Of a stretch of DNA of 64,000 bases, positions 15,844 through 24,433 are shown piece by piece. A program made the translations under genes and the position numbers. The stretch covers positions 1 to 64,000 of the forward strand of contig QFNI01000011.1 in the NCBI GenBank assembly GCA_003240775.1, read 5' to 3'. Source of the stretch: Mesorhizobium amorphae (lineage in GTDB: Bacteria; Pseudomonadota; Alphaproteobacteria; Rhizobiales; Rhizobiaceae). Within the stretch, counting starts at the first letter, position 1. Each line of letters opens with the position of its first letter. The notes under the pieces are model-generated. The model did not search any database. It was not told the origin of the DNA and saw only the letters and a list, made by a program, of their open reading frames with translations.

Positions 15844-16992
15844 CTAGACGCCGTGGAGGGCGAGCAGCTTGCGCATGCGCGAAGCTGCCAAGTCGGGATC
15901 GCGCAGCAGCCCGCAGGCATCCGCCTCGCGGAAGATTTGCGTGAAATAGGGCAGCGGGCGCATCGCCTGCGCGCCGCCCAGCATCACGAAATGATCCTGG
16001 AAGCCGTTGAGCCAGGCGAGAAACACGACCCCCGTCTTGTAGAACTGCGTGGGCGCGCGGAAGATCAGGCGGGCGAGCGGCACGGTGGGATCGAGCGTCG
16101 CGCGGAAGCCCGCGCGGTCTCCGGCCCCAAGCCGCTCCACGGCATGGGCCGCGGCGGGCGCAAGGGGATCGAAGATGCCGAGCAGCGCATGGCTGAAGCC
16201 CTGCTCGTCGCCTTCGATCAGCTCGGGGTAGTTGAAGTCGTCGCCCGTGTACATGCGCACGCCTTCGGGCAGGCGGCGGCGCAGCGCCACCTCTTTTTCC
16301 TTGTCGAGCAGCGAGATCTTGATGCCGTCGACCTTGGCGGGGTTCTCGTGGATCACCTCCAGGCAGGTTTCGAGCGCGTCTTCGAAAGAGGCTGCGCCCC
16401 AATAGCCGGCGAGGGCGGGATCAAACATCTCGCCCAGCCAGTGAAGGATCACCGGCCGGTCTGCGAGCGCCAGCGCGTCGCGGTAGACGGCGCGATAGTC
16501 GGCGGGGGATCGCGCGGTGCGCGCGAGCGCGCGGCTCGCCATCAGGATGAGCCGGCCGCCCACGGCCTGGATCGCCTCGATCTGCTCGGCATAGGCGCGG
16601 CGCACTTGGTCGAGCGAGCGGGCATCCGCGGGGGCGAGCTGATCGGTGCCGCAGCCGTTGAAGACGAGCGCGTCGGGCAGTTCGCTCGCCGTGCGGCGGA
16701 TCAGTTCCAGGGCGGTCGGCCAGTCGAGGCCCATGCCGCGCTGGGCGGTGTCCATGGCTTCGGCGATGCCGAGGCCGAGGTCATGGAGGTGGCGGCGGAA
16801 CGCCATGGTCGCTTCCCAGTCGGGCCGCGCGGGGCCCGAGGGGTCGGCATCCGCGAAGGGGTCTGCCACCACATGGGCGGCGGAGAAGACGATGCGGGCG
16901 CTGCCCGCACCCAGGCGGGCTGCCGGGATCGTCTTGCCGCTCATCCGGAAGGGGGAAAGGCGGCCTTGCCCGTCGGGCAGAAGGATTTCCAT
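15844..16992 (-). CDS. DUF993 dihydrodipicolinate-synthase-like aldolase
   Basis: A 382-residue protein matching DUF993, a DapA-superfamily TIM barrel. Visible blocks are ARIVFSAAHVVADPFAD, FRRHLHDLGLGIAEAMDTAQRGMGL (read in parts), LVFNGCGTDQLAP, and VDGIKISLLDKE, whose Lys (about residue 217) sits where DapA-type class I aldolases form the Schiff base, then VRMYTGDDFNYPELI. An aldolase or lyase role is inferred. The ATG at 16992 follows GAAGG at 7 nt. It comes 10 nt after the SDR gene and 3 nt before the isomerase, so translation is tightly clustered. Confidence 0.8.
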   Translation of the reverse strand: MEILLPDGQGRLSPFRMSGKTIPAARLGAGSARIVFSAAHVVADPFADADPSGPARPDWEATMAFRRHLHDLGLGIAEAMDTAQRGMGLDWPTALELIRRTASELPDALVFNGCGTDQLAPADARSLDQVRRAYAEQIEAIQAVGGRLILMASRALARTARSPADYRAVYRDALALADRPVILHWLGEMFDPALAGYWGAASFEDALETCLEVIHENPAKVDGIKISLLDKEKEVALRRRLPEGVRMYTGDDFNYPELIEGDEQGFSHALLGIFDPLAPAAAHAVERLGAGDRAGFRATLDPTVPLARLIFRAPTQFYKTGVVFLAWLNGFQDHFVMLGGAQAMRPLPYFTQIFREADACGLLRDPDLAASRMRKLLALHGV

Positions 16993-17002
16993 GGGAGGGC
17001 CT

Positions 17003-17773
17003 TCAGAAGCGGGAAACGAGCATGCCGGCGTCGACCGAGACGACATGGCCGGTGGTGTAGGGAAGCGCGCCAGTGGCAAGCGTTGCGATCACGCGGCCGA
17101 CATCGTCGGGCTGGCCCATGCGCGGCAGGAGCGTCAGGCCCTCGTCCGCGATGCGGCGCTGGTAGAGGTCGGACACGGCGGCAGTCATGGCGGTTTCGAT
17201 CAGGCCGGGCTGGATGTCGTAGACGCAGATGTTCTCGCGGCCGAGGCGCACGGCGAACACCTTGGTGATCATGCTGGCGGCTGCCTTGGACGCGCAATAT
17301 TCGCCGCGCGCCACGGCGACTGCGACGGCATTCGACGAGGTGACGTTGATCAGCGAATGGAAGTGGGGCCCCCGCTCGCGCGCGAGCACGCGCTTGGCCC
17401 AGGCCTGGGCGAGAAAGAACTGGGCGCGCGCGTTGACCGCCATGCAGCGGTCGAAGCTTTCGGGCGTCACGTCGAGCGGATCGCCGCGGCTGATCACGCC
17501 CACGCCCGCATTGTTGACGAGCGTGGTGATGGGACCGATGCGGGCTTCGGCCTCGTCGAGCAGGCGGGCGTGGTCGGCGATATCACTGACATCGGCGGCG
17601 ATGCTTGCGACGGGCACGCCGCAGGCGCTCACCGAGGCTTCGGCCGCCGCAAGTTCGGGATCGCCCGGCAGGCCGTTGAGTGCCACGGCGAAGCCTTGCG
17701 CTGCGAGCGCGCGGGCTGCGGCCAGGCCGATGCCGCGGCTCGAACCCGTGACGAGGGCCGCGCCCCCCTTCAC
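17003..17773 (-). CDS. Short-chain dehydrogenase/reductase (FabG-like)
   Basis: A 256-residue classical SDR: nucleotide motif VTGSSRGIGLAAA at the N-terminus, LVNNAGVGV about residue 89, catalytic Ser in VTSSNAVAV, and Tyr/Lys in YCASKAA (about 160). The C-terminal GQPDDVGRVIATLATGALPYTTG block is normal. Starts with GTG at 17773, overlapping the acyl-CoA dehydrogenase stop by 4 nt (GTGA), so the two are translationally coupled. Probably oxidises or reduces a hydroxy/keto intermediate of the same pathway. Confidence 0.88.
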   Translation of the reverse strand: MKGGAALVTGSSRGIGLAAARALAAQGFAVALNGLPGDPELAAAEASVSACGVPVASIAADVSDIADHARLLDEAEARIGPITTLVNNAGVGVISRGDPLDVTPESFDRCMAVNARAQFFLAQAWAKRVLARERGPHFHSLINVTSSNAVAVAVARGEYCASKAAASMITKVFAVRLGRENICVYDIQPGLIETAMTAAVSDLYQRRIADEGLTLLPRMGQPDDVGRVIATLATGALPYTTGHVVSVDAGMLVSRF

Positions 17774-18915
17774 GCCTGCGCTCCGTTCTTGATGAGTTCG
17801 CGGGCGATGATCATGCGCTGGATCTGGTTGGTGCCCTCGTAGATCTGCGTGATCTTGGCATCGCGGTAAAGCCGCTCCACCTCGAAGCCCCGGATGTAGC
17901 CCGAGCCGCCGAACACCTGCACGGCATCCGCCGTGCGCGCGACAGCCATATCGCCGGCGAAGCACTTGGCCATGGAGCAGGCGCGGGTCGCGTCCTCGCC
18001 CCGGTCGATCTTGCCCGCTGCCGACCAGACGAGCAGGCGCGAGGCCTCGATGTCCTTCGCCATGTCGGCCAGGAGCCATTGCACGCCCTGGAACTCGGCG
18101 ATGGGCTTGGCGAACTGCTTGCGCTGGCGCGCGTAGTCGACGGCCGCCTCCAGCCCCGCCTGGCCGATGCCGACCGCGAGTGCGGCGATCCCCACGCGGC
18201 CCTTGTCGAGCACGCTCATCATCATGTGGAAGCCGCGGCCTTCCTCTCCCAGCAGGCTGTCGGAGCCCAGCCGCACGCCCGAGAAATTCAGCGCGCCGAC
18301 CTGGCTCGCGCGCTGGCCCATCTTGTGCTCCTTGGGCCCGCGCTCGACGCCGGGCAGATCAAGCGGCACGATGAAGATGCTCATGCCGCGATGGCCGGCG
18401 GCTTTGTCGGTACGGGCGAGCACGAAGCCGACATCGGCCACGGGCGCGTTGTGAATCCAGATCTTGCCGCCGTCGAGCACCCAGCCCTCGCCGTCGCGCA
18501 CCGCTGTGGTGCGGATGCCCGACACGTCCGTGCCCGCCTCGGGTTCGGTGATGCAGTAGGCGACGCGCGTGTCTGCCCGGAGCGCTGGGCCGAGCCAGCG
18601 CTCGCGCTGAGCGGCCGTGCCGTGGCGCACCAGAAGCGTGGAGATCAGTTCCACCAGCCCGCACTGGTCGGCCACCGAGGCATAGCCGCGCGAGAGCTCC
18701 TCCATCACGAGCGCATAGGTCAGCGTGTCGAAGCCCGGACCCCCCATCTCCTCGGGCACGGAGATGCCGAACAGGCCGAGCTCGCCCATCTGGCGGTAGA
18801 TGTCTGCGGGAAAGCTCTCATCGCGGTCGAGCGCCTCGGCCTGGGGGCGGATCACGCCCTGCGCGAAGTCCCGCGCCATCGCGCGCACCTGCGCCTGGGT
18901 TTCCGACAAAAGCAT
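17770..18915 (-). CDS. Acyl-CoA dehydrogenase
   Basis: A 381-residue FAD-dependent acyl-CoA dehydrogenase, full length. N-terminal helical domain to about residue 115, beta domain with VAYCITEPEAGTDVSGI and GGKIWIHNAPVAD, and C-terminal four-helix domain with AVQVFGGSGYIRGFEVERLYRDAKI and the catalytic Glu in YEGTNQIQRM (about 366). It should introduce a double bond next to a CoA thioester and pass electrons to ETF, which is not in the window. The ATG at 18915 follows GGAGGGG. First gene of the operon, under palindrome 18930-18945. Chain specificity is unknown; the sugar-like context suggests a short or branched, non-fatty acid. Confidence 0.9.
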   Translation of the reverse strand: MLLSETQAQVRAMARDFAQGVIRPQAEALDRDESFPADIYRQMGELGLFGISVPEEMGGPGFDTLTYALVMEELSRGYASVADQCGLVELISTLLVRHGTAAQRERWLGPALRADTRVAYCITEPEAGTDVSGIRTTAVRDGEGWVLDGGKIWIHNAPVADVGFVLARTDKAAGHRGMSIFIVPLDLPGVERGPKEHKMGQRASQVGALNFSGVRLGSDSLLGEEGRGFHMMMSVLDKGRVGIAALAVGIGQAGLEAAVDYARQRKQFAKPIAEFQGVQWLLADMAKDIEASRLLVWSAAGKIDRGEDATRACSMAKCFAGDMAVARTADAVQVFGGSGYIRGFEVERLYRDAKITQIYEGTNQIQRMIIARELIKNGAQA

Positions 18916-18929
18916 CCCACCCCTCCCAT

Positions 18930-18945
18930 GTAACTATACGGTTAC
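18930..18945. promoter_or_regulatory. TAAC-N6-GTTA palindrome, site A
   Basis: GTAACTATACGGTTAC, a 5-bp inverted repeat with 6-nt spacer, centred 22 nt upstream of the acyl-CoA dehydrogenase ATG. Read on the minus strand it contains TATAGT, a plausible -10 hexamer, so a bound protein would block the promoter. One of four such sites in the 15-32 kb locus. Confidence 0.6.
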
Positions 18946-19010
18946 TTCATAGAGAGCCTGCCCGACCCGGTCAAGCCGCTTGCGCCGGGCGCCGGATGGC
19001 GCTAGCCAGA

Positions 19011-19024
19011 TAACCATCTGGTTA
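19011..19024. promoter_or_regulatory. TAAC-N6-GTTA palindrome, site B
   Basis: TAACCATCTGGTTA, perfect 5-bp arms with a 4-nt centre, centred 23 nt upstream of the aldo/keto reductase ATG at 19041 and 80 nt from site A on the other side of the same divergent promoter region. Confidence 0.6.
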
Positions 19025-19040
19025 CCTGGGAGGGAACGCG

Positions 19041-20057
19041 ATGCAGCCTGACACGAAACGCAAATTCGGACGCCTCGACCTTCACGTCACAGCCTTTGCC
19101 TTCGGCACGGCGCCGATCGGCAACATCTTCCGCGAGATTCCCGAAGACAAGGCAGGCGCCATGATCGCGCGGGCATGGGACGCGGGCGTGCGCTTCTTCG
19201 ACACCGCGCCGATGTACGGCCACGGCCTGGCCGAACTGCGCACCGGCCACGCCCTGCGCTGGAAGAACCGCGACGACTACGTGCTCGCCTCCAAGGTCGG
19301 CCGCGTGCTCAAGCCCGCGCCGCGCGCCGCGATCGATTTCGCGCCTTGGGTGAACGCGGCCCCCTTCGCGATGGAGTTCGACTATTCCTATGACGGCACG
19401 ATGCGCGCCTTCGAGGATTCGCTCCAGCGCCTCGGCCTCGAGCGCATGGAACTCTGCTTCATCCACGACATCGACCGCTTCACGCGGGGCGACAGCCAGC
19501 CCGAAGTTTTCGCCCAGGCGATGGATGGCGCGTGGAAGGCGCTGTCGCGACTGCGCGACGAGGGCTTGGTGAAGGGCATCGGCGTGGGCGTCAACGAGTG
19601 GGAGGTCTGCGAGGCAGCCCTTCGCGAGCGCGACTTCGACTGCTTCCTGCTCGCCGGCCGCTACACGCTGCTGGAGCAGGACGCGTTGGACAGCTTCCTG
19701 CCGCTTTGCGAGGAGCGCGGCGCGGCCGTCGTGGTGGGCGGCGGCTTCAATTCCGGCATCCTCGCGACGGGCGCCGTGGAGGGGGCGAAATACAATTATG
19801 CGCCCGCACCCGCTGCCATTCTCGAAAAGGTGCGCCGCATCGAGGCCGTGTGCCGGGACCACGCCGTGCCGCTCGGGGCCGCGGCGCTCCAGTTCGTGGT
19901 GGCCCATCCCGCGATCCCCGCCTTCTGCGCGGGCACCAGCACGATCGAGCAGCTGGACCGCAACCTCGAATGGTTCTCCCACCCGATCCCCGCGGGCTTC
20001 TGGGCCGACCTGAAAAGCCAGGGCCTGCTGCGTGAGGACGCGCCGGTCCCGCAATAA
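19041..20057 (+). CDS. Aldo/keto reductase (D-threo-aldose/L-fucose dehydrogenase-like)
   Basis: A 338-residue TIM-barrel NAD(P)-dependent oxidoreductase. The AKR tetrad is visible: Asp and Tyr in FFDTAPMYGHG (about residues 53-58), Lys in ASKVGR (about 84) and His in LCFIHDIDRF (about 142). The C-terminal FCAGTSTIEQLDRNLEWF cofactor region is complete. Overall it resembles the L-fucose/D-threo-aldose 1-dehydrogenase and pyridoxal 4-dehydrogenase group, which oxidise aldoses or hemiacetals to lactones. The ATG follows GGGAGGGAA. Divergent from the acyl-CoA dehydrogenase operon, with operator site B in its leader. Confidence 0.85.
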   Translation: MQPDTKRKFGRLDLHVTAFAFGTAPIGNIFREIPEDKAGAMIARAWDAGVRFFDTAPMYGHGLAELRTGHALRWKNRDDYVLASKVGRVLKPAPRAAIDFAPWVNAAPFAMEFDYSYDGTMRAFEDSLQRLGLERMELCFIHDIDRFTRGDSQPEVFAQAMDGAWKALSRLRDEGLVKGIGVGVNEWEVCEAALRERDFDCFLLAGRYTLLEQDALDSFLPLCEERGAAVVVGGGFNSGILATGAVEGAKYNYAPAPAAILEKVRRIEAVCRDHAVPLGAAALQFVVAHPAIPAFCAGTSTIEQLDRNLEWFSHPIPAGFWADLKSQGLLREDAPVPQ

Positions 20058-20066
20058 AGGCCGAAA

Positions 20067-20100
20067 GCCCGTCGCCTTCCGCTGAAGGGAGGCGACGGGC
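20067..20100. terminator. Bidirectional terminator between convergent genes
   Basis: A 14-bp stem with one G-T wobble (GCCCGTCGCCTTCC / GGGAGGCGACGGGC) and a 6-nt loop, 10 nt after the aldo/keto reductase stop and 72 nt after the CoA-transferase stop on the other strand. On the minus strand it is followed by TTTCGGCCTTTATT, a T-rich tail; on the plus strand A's precede it. It probably ends both transcripts. Confidence 0.7.
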
Positions 20101-20171
20101 GCGCTCCCCAGCTCACTGTTCTCGCAGCAATTCCGGACGCGAGACCGCTTCGCGGTTCCGATGGAAAGGCT

Positions 20172-21770
20172 TCAGGCGGCCTGCCGCCGTGCGGGCACCG
20201 GGGCCTTCGTTCCCATCGGCTCGGGGGCGAACAGCTCGGCGCCCATCTCCACCAGATCGGGCGAAGCCTTGAGCGGAAAGCCCGCGCGGTCGAGGACGTC
20301 GCGGCGGAGGTCGATGCCCGGTGCGATCTCGGTGACCACCAGGCCGTCCGGCGTGAGCTTCATCACGCAGCGCTCGGTGACATAGGTCACGTCCTGGCCC
20401 TGGCGCACCGCGCGGGGGCCCGAGAAAGACACCTGGTCGACCTTCTCCACGAGCTTGGCGACCTTGCCCTCGCTCAGGATCCGCAGGCGCCCGTTCTCCA
20501 GCGCGAGCTTGGCGCCCGCGTTGAAGTAGCCCGAAAACACGATCCGCTTCGCCCGCGAGGTGATGTCCACGAAGCCGCCGGCGCCCGCCGTCACATGCGG
20601 GCGGAAGGGCAGGCTCGACACGTTGACCGAGCCTTCGCGGTCGATCTGGAGAAAGGACAGAAGCGTGGCGTCGAAGCCCGCCGCCTGGAAATAGGTGAAC
20701 TGGTGCGGCGAGGCGACGAACGCTTCCGCATTGGACGAGCAGCCGAACTTGAAGTCGAGGAGCGGCACGCCCCCCACGGCCCCTTGCTCGATCACCCAGG
20801 TGACCTCGCCGTGGCGCCCCTCCTCCAGGAAGATGCGCGGCACGGCCGCCGAGATGCCGAAGCCCAGATTGACCGTCCAGCCGCTGCGCAGCTCCTGTGC
20901 CACGCGCCGCGCCATGGCTTTCGCGGGGTCGAGCTCGGGCACGGTGAAGGTGGAGAGCGGGCGGAACAGCTCGCCGGAGATCGCGGGGTCGTAAGGGGTC
21001 GCCGTGGTCTGGAGCTGCTCGGGCGCTTCCACCACCATGTCCACCAGCGTGCCGGGCACGCGCACGTCGTGCGGGCGCAGCGAGCCCGCCTGGGCCACGC
21101 GTTTCGCCTGCGCGATCACCAGCCCGCCGCCCGCATGGGCCGCGAGCGCCAGCTCCATCGCGCCGAGATACGCGCCCTCGTTCTCGAAGGAGAGGTTGCC
21201 GCGCTCGTCGGCCGTGGAAGCGCGGATGATCGCGACATCGGGCTTGATCGCGGGAAAGAACAGGTATTCCTCGCCGCGGAAATCGACACGCTCGACGATC
21301 GGCGTTTCCCGCGCCCGCGAATTCATCGCGCAGCCGTCGAGGCGCGGGTCGGCGAAGGTCTCGAGCCCCACTTTGGTCAGCACACCCGGCCGCATGGCCG
21401 CGGCCTCGCGCAGGATGTCGAACACGATGCCCGAGGGCACGTTGTAGGCGGCGAGCCGGTTTTCCCCGATCAGCTTCCAGATGGCCGGCGGCTCGGCGCT
21501 CGACGGCCCCGAAGGATAGGACCCGCCGATGATGGCGGCGATCATGCCGTCCTGGGCCAGGTGATCGACGCCCTTGGTGCCGAACATGTCGCCGGCGGCG
21601 ATGGGGTGGATGGTGGTGAGGCCGCGCGGGTGTCCGGTGGCGGCGAAGCGCTCGCCCAGCGCGCGCAGCACCGCGTCGGGGCAGCACAGGCCGCTCGACG
21701 AGTTGACGGCGACGACCGCCCCGTCCGCGATGGCCTCCACGGCCGTCTCGACGCTCACCACCTTGCTCAC
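20172..21770 (-). CDS. Family I acyl-CoA:carboxylate CoA-transferase (YdiF-like)
   Basis: A 532-residue fused two-domain CoA-transferase, in which A and B subunits of the SCOT/AtoDA type are joined. N-terminal part: MSKVVSVETAVEAIADGAVVAV and GGSYPSGPSSAEPPAIWKLI. The second half carries WTVNLGFGISAAVP and VIEQGAVGGVP, whose Glu (about residue 330) matches the catalytic glutamate that forms the glutamyl-CoA thioester. It would activate a pathway carboxylate using acetyl- or succinyl-CoA. GTG start at 21770 with GAGGG at 7 nt. Divergent from the second aldo/keto reductase, with sites C and D between; likely feeds the acyl-CoA dehydrogenase. Confidence 0.86.
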   Translation of the reverse strand: MSKVVSVETAVEAIADGAVVAVNSSSGLCCPDAVLRALGERFAATGHPRGLTTIHPIAAGDMFGTKGVDHLAQDGMIAAIIGGSYPSGPSSAEPPAIWKLIGENRLAAYNVPSGIVFDILREAAAMRPGVLTKVGLETFADPRLDGCAMNSRARETPIVERVDFRGEEYLFFPAIKPDVAIIRASTADERGNLSFENEGAYLGAMELALAAHAGGGLVIAQAKRVAQAGSLRPHDVRVPGTLVDMVVEAPEQLQTTATPYDPAISGELFRPLSTFTVPELDPAKAMARRVAQELRSGWTVNLGFGISAAVPRIFLEEGRHGEVTWVIEQGAVGGVPLLDFKFGCSSNAEAFVASPHQFTYFQAAGFDATLLSFLQIDREGSVNVSSLPFRPHVTAGAGGFVDITSRAKRIVFSGYFNAGAKLALENGRLRILSEGKVAKLVEKVDQVSFSGPRAVRQGQDVTYVTERCVMKLTPDGLVVTEIAPGIDLRRDVLDRAGFPLKASPDLVEMGAELFAPEPMGTKAPVPARRQAA

Positions 21771-21789
21771 GGCGCACCCTCATTGAATG

Positions 21790-21803
21790 TAACTGGTTAG
21801 TTA
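21790..21803. promoter_or_regulatory. TAAC-N6-GTTA palindrome, site C
   Basis: TAACTGGTTAGTTA, centred 26 nt upstream of the CoA-transferase GTG. It also contains TAACTGGTTA, the short-spaced form seen at 31738-31747, so it may carry two overlapping dyads. Confidence 0.55.
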
Positions 21804-21913
21804 TTTGAGTGGCATGCGGTGCCCTCCGAAGTCAAGTCCGGCGGGGCTCCGCGCGGCGGGCGCGGATTGTGCTCGGTAGCCGCTTGCCAAGGGGCTGCAC
21901 ACTCCCCTACAAG

Positions 21914-21927
21914 TAACCAATCGGTTA
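21914..21927. promoter_or_regulatory. TAAC-N6-GTTA palindrome, site D
   Basis: TAACCAATCGGTTA, a 14-bp dyad (TAACC / GGTTA arms) centred 30 nt upstream of the GTG start of the second aldo/keto reductase. Followed by TTT as in sites C and 31738-31747. Confidence 0.6.
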
Positions 21928-21950
21928 TTTACGGCAGTGGGGAGCGCCCG

Positions 21951-22769
21951 GTGAGCATCTTCTTCCAGAACACGTTCCAGCGCGCCTTCGGCACGTTTCC
22001 GCTCGACGGCGACAAGCTCGAAGCGGCGATCGGGGCGGCCATCGAAGCCGGCTACCGCGCCTTCGACACGGCCCAGATGTACGGCAACGAGAAGACGGTG
22101 GGCAAAGCGCTGGAAGCTTCCGGCGTGCCGCGCGACGAGCTTTGCATCACCACCAAGATCGGCACCGGCAATTTCGGGCGCGACCGCTTCATGCCCTCGC
22201 TCCGCCAAAGCCTGGACGATCTGCGCATCGATCAAGCCGACGCGCTTCTCGTGCATTGGCCGCCGATGGGTGGCGACATCGCCCCTTCGCTCGGCCTGCT
22301 CGAAGAAGCGCGCGCCGAGGGGTTTGCCAAGCATATCGGCGTTTCCAACTACACGAGCCGGATGATGCGCGAGGCGCGTGCGCTCGTGTCCTGCCCGCTC
22401 GTCACCAACCAGGTCGAGTTCCATCCCCTGCTTGACCAGAGCGTGCTGCTTGCGGCCGCGAGCGAGACCGGCATCCCGCTTTCCGCCTATTCCACGGTCG
22501 CGCGCGGCGCGGTGTTCCGCAATCCGCTCTTTGCCGAGATCGGCAAGGCCTATGGCAAGACTGCCGGCCAGGTGGTGCTGCGCTGGATCCTGCAGAAGGG
22601 GGTTGCCGTCACCACCATGTCGACGAGCCCTCAGAACATCCGCGCGAATTTCGACGTGATGGACTGGACCTTGTCGAGCGTCGACATCGCGCGGATCGAC
22701 GCGCTGGGGTCGGAGAACCACCGCGTGGTGACCCGCGCGCTGGTGCCCGAGGCGCCCGACTGGGACTGA
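21951..22769 (+). CDS. Aldo/keto reductase (2,5-diketo-gluconate reductase-like)
   Basis: A 272-residue AKR of the shorter DkgA/DkgB type. Catalytic residues are Asp/Tyr in AFDTAQMYGNE (about 36-41), Lys in CITTKIGTGN (about 66) and His in LLVHWPPMGG (about 99); cofactor block VTTMSTSPQNIRANFDV near the C-terminus. The GTG at 21951 has GGGGAG about 8 nt upstream; an ATG at 21819 in frame would run through operator D and is rejected. Its stop is only 8 nt from the stop of the convergent GMC gene. Probable role is interconversion of a carbonyl and alcohol in the same pathway. Confidence 0.85.
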   Translation: MSIFFQNTFQRAFGTFPLDGDKLEAAIGAAIEAGYRAFDTAQMYGNEKTVGKALEASGVPRDELCITTKIGTGNFGRDRFMPSLRQSLDDLRIDQADALLVHWPPMGGDIAPSLGLLEEARAEGFAKHIGVSNYTSRMMREARALVSCPLVTNQVEFHPLLDQSVLLAAASETGIPLSAYSTVARGAVFRNPLFAEIGKAYGKTAGQVVLRWILQKGVAVTTMSTSPQNIRANFDVMDWTLSSVDIARIDALGSENHRVVTRALVPEAPDWD

Positions 22770-22776
22770 GGGGAAG

Positions 22777-24375
22777 CTAGCGGTTTCCCCGGATCAGGTC
22801 GCTCGCCTTTTCCCCCATCATGATCGTCGCGGCGTTCGTGTTCGAGCCGATCAGGCTCGGCATGGCGGAGGAATCGCAGATGCGGATGCCCTGGAGCCCG
22901 TGGACGCGGAGCTTGGGGTCCACCACCGCCATCGCGTCCACACCCATGCGGCAGGTCGAGACCGGGTGGTAGGAGGTGCGCCCCACCCGCCGTGCATAGG
23001 CTTCGAAATCGGCCAGGGTGCGCGCGCTCCTGTCGGGCACGTGGCGGCCCTTGATGAGCTTGCCGAGTGCCGGCTGCGCCATGATCTCGCAGGAGATGCG
23101 CACCCCTTCCGCGCCGATGCGCCGGTCGTATTCCTCGGCCAGGAAGTTGGGGTCCACCACCGGCTTGTCCGCGGGGTCCGCCGAGCGCAGCCGCACCGTG
23201 CCCCGGCTCTTGGGCCGCAGCACATAGGAATTGAGTGTGACGCCCGAGCCCGAGGGCACGGTGGGCACGCCGGCCTCCGCGCCTGCGCCCGCCAGGAAAT
23301 GGAACTGCAGGTCCGGCACGGGCGATTGCGGATCGCCCCGCCAGAACGCGCCCCCTTCCACCACATTGGACGTCACCGGGCCGGAGCCGAACAGCGCGTA
23401 TTGCAGCCCCGCCCACGCCATCCAGTGGCGCTTGTTGTAGCGGTCGAGGCTCGTCCAGCCCTTCAGTTCCGCCACGATGTCGACGCCGAAATGGTCGGAC
23501 AAGTTCTCGCCCACGCCGGGCAGGTCGTGCACCACGGCGATCCCACGCTCGCGCAGGTGGGCGGCGGGGCCGACGCCCGACAGCATCATGATCTTGGGCG
23601 TGCCGATGGCGCCCGCGGTCACGATCACCTCGCTTTCCGCGCGCACCGTTTGGGCCCGGCCGTCGACGTCGAGCTCGACGCCCACCGCGCGGCCGCCCTC
23701 GAACAGGATGCGGCGCACGAGCGTGTTCACGCGCAGTTCGAGGTTCGGCCGCTTCAGCGCCGGGCGCAGATAGCCCACCGCGGCCGAGCAGCGGCGGCCG
23801 TTCTTGGTGGTGGTCTGGTAGACGCCCACGCCTTCCTGCACCTCGCCGTTGAAGTCTGGGTTGAGCGCCATGCCCCATTGCTGGCCCGACTGCACGAAGG
23901 CCGCGGTGGTCGCCTGCGGGCTCTGGATGTTGGACACGCCGAGCGGGCCGTCCGTGCCGTGGGCGGGCCCCGCAAGGAAGGTGTTGCCTTCCGAGCGCAG
24001 GAAATAGGGCATCACATCCTTGGCCGACCAGCCTTCCGCCCCTTCCTCATGGGCCCAGCGGTCGTAGTCGGAAGGGTGGCCGCGGGTGAAGACCTCGGCG
24101 TTGATCGAGGAGCCGCCGCCGATCACGCGCGCCTGGGCGTAGAGCAGCTCGCGGTTCTCGCAGTGCTTCTGGGGCGCGGTGGTGAGCCCCCAGGTGAAGG
24201 GCCCCGACGTCATCTTGGCGAAGCCCACGGGCATGTGGATCAGCGGATGGCGGTCCCGCCCGCCCGCTTCCAGGAGCAGCACGCGCACGGCCGGGTTCTC
24301 CGTCAGCCGCGCGGCCAGCACGCAGCCCGACGAGCCGCCGCCCACGATCACGTAATCGAAGCCCTGAGCTGCCAT
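22777..24375 (-). CDS. GMC-family FAD oxidoreductase
   Basis: A 532-residue glucose-methanol-choline oxidoreductase. N-terminal FAD motif FDYVIVGGGSSGCVLAARL, then VIGGGSSINAEVFTRGH (GMC signature 1), IVTAGAIGTPKIMMLSGVGP (signature 2), and the C-terminal active site SYHPVSTCRMG (catalytic His about 468) with SNTNAATIMMGEKASDLI. Related enzymes oxidise choline, L-sorbose, polyols or polyethylene glycol alcohol ends to aldehydes. Good site GGAGGAA before the ATG. It is the last gene of the minus-strand transport and oxidation operon, 58 nt after the aldehyde dehydrogenase. Confidence 0.9.
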   Translation of the reverse strand: MAAQGFDYVIVGGGSSGCVLAARLTENPAVRVLLLEAGGRDRHPLIHMPVGFAKMTSGPFTWGLTTAPQKHCENRELLYAQARVIGGGSSINAEVFTRGHPSDYDRWAHEEGAEGWSAKDVMPYFLRSEGNTFLAGPAHGTDGPLGVSNIQSPQATTAAFVQSGQQWGMALNPDFNGEVQEGVGVYQTTTKNGRRCSAAVGYLRPALKRPNLELRVNTLVRRILFEGGRAVGVELDVDGRAQTVRAESEVIVTAGAIGTPKIMMLSGVGPAAHLRERGIAVVHDLPGVGENLSDHFGVDIVAELKGWTSLDRYNKRHWMAWAGLQYALFGSGPVTSNVVEGGAFWRGDPQSPVPDLQFHFLAGAGAEAGVPTVPSGSGVTLNSYVLRPKSRGTVRLRSADPADKPVVDPNFLAEEYDRRIGAEGVRISCEIMAQPALGKLIKGRHVPDRSARTLADFEAYARRVGRTSYHPVSTCRMGVDAMAVVDPKLRVHGLQGIRICDSSAMPSLIGSNTNAATIMMGEKASDLIRGNR

Positions 24376-24433
24376 CGTTCCTCCCGTTTGTCACCTTCCC
24401 GCCAGGCCCCTCCCGAGGGCTCGGCGCATCGCG

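Noticed and set aside
14359..17268. A 969-residue plus-strand ORF opposite the isomerase and DUF993 genes
   Set aside because: Antisense shadow with biased composition and no family signature.
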